A DNA stretch of 6,297 nt from Candidatus Gastranaerophilales bacterium (GTDB taxonomy: Bacteria > Cyanobacteriota > Vampirovibrionia > Gastranaerophilales > Gastranaerophilaceae). Position numbers and translations under genes: made by a program. The stretch spans positions 1 to 6,297 of the forward strand of contig CALVEE010000165.1 of assembly GCA_944326495.1 (NCBI GenBank), written 5' to 3'. How positions within the stretch are numbered: position 1 is the stretch's first letter; every line of letters begins with the position of its first letter. The notes under the pieces were generated by a model, which was not told the origin of the DNA, ran no database searches, and worked only from the letters and a program-made list of their open reading frames with translations. Below are positions 5,015 to 6,297 of this stretch, piece after piece.

Positions 5015-6297
5015 ATGAAAATGTCAAAATTATTCGTTCAGACTTTAAGGGAGTATCCTTCTGACGCAGAAGTTATATCACATAAGATGCTTGTAAGAGC
5101 AGGTTTTATAAGAAAACTCACAAGCGGAGTTTATAATTATCTTCCGCTTATGTGGCGGGTTTTAAAGAAGATTGAAAATATTGTAAGAGAAGAAATGGAT
5201 TCAGCAGGCGCGCAGGAGCTTCTCATGCCTTTTGTCCAGCCTAAAGAACTCTGGGAAGAGTCCGGCAGATGGGAAGTTTACGGTAAAGAGCTTATGCGGC
5301 TTAAAGACCGTCATAATCGCGAAATGTGCTTAGGGCCTACGCATGAAGAAATTATCACGGCAATTGCAAGGGATGGCTTAAAATCTTATAAACAACTCCC
5401 TGTAAATCTTTATCAAATTCAATCGAAATTCCGTGATGAAGTTAGACCCCGTTTCGGACTCCTAAGAGGCCGCGAGTTTATTATGAAAGACGCTTACAGC
5501 TTTGATATGACACAGGAAGGGCTTGAAAAAGAGTATGATAATATGGCAAAAGCCTACACCCGTATATTTAAAAGATGTGGATTGAATACAAAAATGGTTC
5601 AGTCGGATTCAGGTGCAATCGGCGGAAGCGTAAGCCATGAATTTATGGTAATCACTGATACTGATGCCGGCGAAAACGATGTTTTCTATTGTGAATGCTG
5701 TGATTATTCAGCTAATTCAAATCATGCAGTATCAAAACTTCCGGAAGCTAAGATTGCCGGGGATTATACAAAAGCTGAAATTGTTGATACTCCCGACACT
5801 CATTCTATTGAAGAGTTGTGTGAATTTTTAAATATTCCCGCAACTTTGATTGTAAAAACTCTTGTCTATATAATTGATAAGAAGCCGGTCTTAGCACTTA
5901 TAAGAGGTGATAAAGCCGTTGAGGAAACCAAATTAATGAATGCCTTTGGCGGAGTTGATATCAGAATTGCAACCGCAGGCGAAATCGAAGAAATGATGGG
6001 GGTAAACGGAGGGGTAAACGGTTTTGAGGCTGAAAAAGGATTTATCGGACCAAACGGTTTGAAGGAATATAACGGTTATCCGATAACAGTTATTGCTGAT
6101 GAAACAGTAAAAGGAATGAAAAACTTTGTAATCGGGGTAAATCAGAAAGATAAGCACGGTGTCGGATATAACTGGGAAACAGACGTTAAGCTTCCCCAAA
6201 CAATTGCCGATATAAGACTTGTTGAAGCCGGAGAGTTATGCCCTGTATGCGGAAAACCGTTAAAAGTAACACGCGGAATTGAAGTCGGAAATATTTT
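5015..6297 (+). CDS. proS: Prolyl-tRNA synthetase, bacterial type with INS editing domain (3' truncated by window)
   Basis: ProRS charges tRNA-Pro in the cytoplasm. The frame stays open to the window edge, giving 427 complete codons of an expected 570 or so. The N-terminal class II core contains REYPSDAEVISHKMLVRAGFI-like motif 1 sequence (about 12-32), PLMWRVLKKIENIVREEM (44-61), the proline-site GPTHEE (107-112) and motif 2 FRDEVRPRFGLLRGREF (139-155). MKDAYSFD (157-164) and SGAIGGSVSHEF (199-210) follow. The INS domain, which hydrolyses Ala-tRNA-Pro, spans about 240-400 and includes Lys281 in VKTLVY. Cys226/228/229 and CPVCG (409-413) flank it as in many bacterial ProRS. The chain re-enters the core at IEVGNI, where the window ends. 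The start ATG has AAGGGA 10 nt upstream; the Met two codons later would be 16 nt away. A 12-bp tandem duplication lies in the INS domain. Confidence 0.97.
   Translation, partial: MKMSKLFVQTLREYPSDAEVISHKMLVRAGFIRKLTSGVYNYLPLMWRVLKKIENIVREEMDSAGAQELLMPFVQPKELWEESGRWEVYGKELMRLKDRHNREMCLGPTHEEIITAIARDGLKSYKQLPVNLYQIQSKFRDEVRPRFGLLRGREFIMKDAYSFDMTQEGLEKEYDNMAKAYTRIFKRCGLNTKMVQSDSGAIGGSVSHEFMVITDTDAGENDVFYCECCDYSANSNHAVSKLPEAKIAGDYTKAEIVDTPDTHSIEELCEFLNIPATLIVKTLVYIIDKKPVLALIRGDKAVEETKLMNAFGGVDIRIATAGEIEEMMGVNGGVNGFEAEKGFIGPNGLKEYNGYPITVIADETVKGMKNFVIGVNQKDKHGVGYNWETDVKLPQTIADIRLVEAGELCPVCGKPLKVTRGIEVGNI
5999..6021 (+). repeat. 12-bp in-frame tandem duplication inside proS
   Basis: GGGGTAAACGG occurs at 5999-6009 and again at 6011-6021 with a single A between, a 12-bp period that encodes GVNG twice (residues 329-336). 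It lies in a loop of the INS editing domain just before FEAEKGFIGP. Confidence 0.9.

Noticed and set aside
5021..5023. Second Met as the proS start
   Set aside because: The AAGGGA ribosome site would be 16 nt away; the first ATG is 10 nt away and fits better.
5933..6199. Minus-strand open frame opposite proS
   Set aside because: It lies wholly inside the strongly supported proS frame, has no promoter or ribosome site, and shows no recognisable domain.

Overview
This 6.3 kb window is an AT-rich, densely packed bacterial chromosome segment holding mostly housekeeping genes. Several features fit a relative of the cyanobacteria, such as a gut Gastranaerophilales/Vampirovibrionia ('Melainabacteria') genome. 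These are the ProRS (closest in wording to cyanobacterial-style bacterial ProRS carrying the INS editing insertion), the use of ThyX, low GC, and small orphan proteins between housekeeping genes. That placement is inference from remembered family resemblance, not from a search. No phage, transposon, CRISPR, tRNA or rRNA is visible, and no stretch over 300 bp lacks a gene.

Layout. Positions 1-482 (+) hold the C-terminal part of an alpha-D-phosphohexomutase, closed by a clear intrinsic terminator (489-518). A perfect extended -10 box follows at once and drives a GtrA-like membrane protein (535-936, +) whose predicted transcript starts at or next to its ATG, so it is probably leaderless. This gene converges on a minus-strand group, and the two stop codons overlap. 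In transcription order that group is a 109-aa unknown protein (2772-2443), ThyX (2416-1721) and a membrane-anchored amino-acid-type solute-binding protein (1724-933). A second minus-strand group lies upstream: a 79-aa unknown protein (4847-4608), RibF (4604-3765) and an Fmt-like formyltransferase (3777-2884). These genes are joined by a 3-nt gap and a 13-nt overlap. Divergent from it, proS (5015 to the window end, +) encodes prolyl-tRNA synthetase, truncated by the window edge within the catalytic core after the INS domain.

How they fit together. RibF makes FMN and FAD, and ThyX needs FAD. ThyX and the formyltransferase both use folate one-carbon units (methylene-THF and, by family, N10-formyl-THF), so the two minus-strand groups share a flavin/folate theme. 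The two small proteins and the solute-binding protein have no evident link to it. All four promoters I can place are of the extended -10 type (TGnTAnAAT), and the one ahead of the ribF group has a nine-base A/T homopolymer inside its 17-bp spacer. I see no convincing undescribed system; the points most worth a second look are the leaderless gtrA, the homopolymer in the ribF-group promoter, the two orphan small proteins, the thyX-SBP coupling and the divergent formyltransferase.
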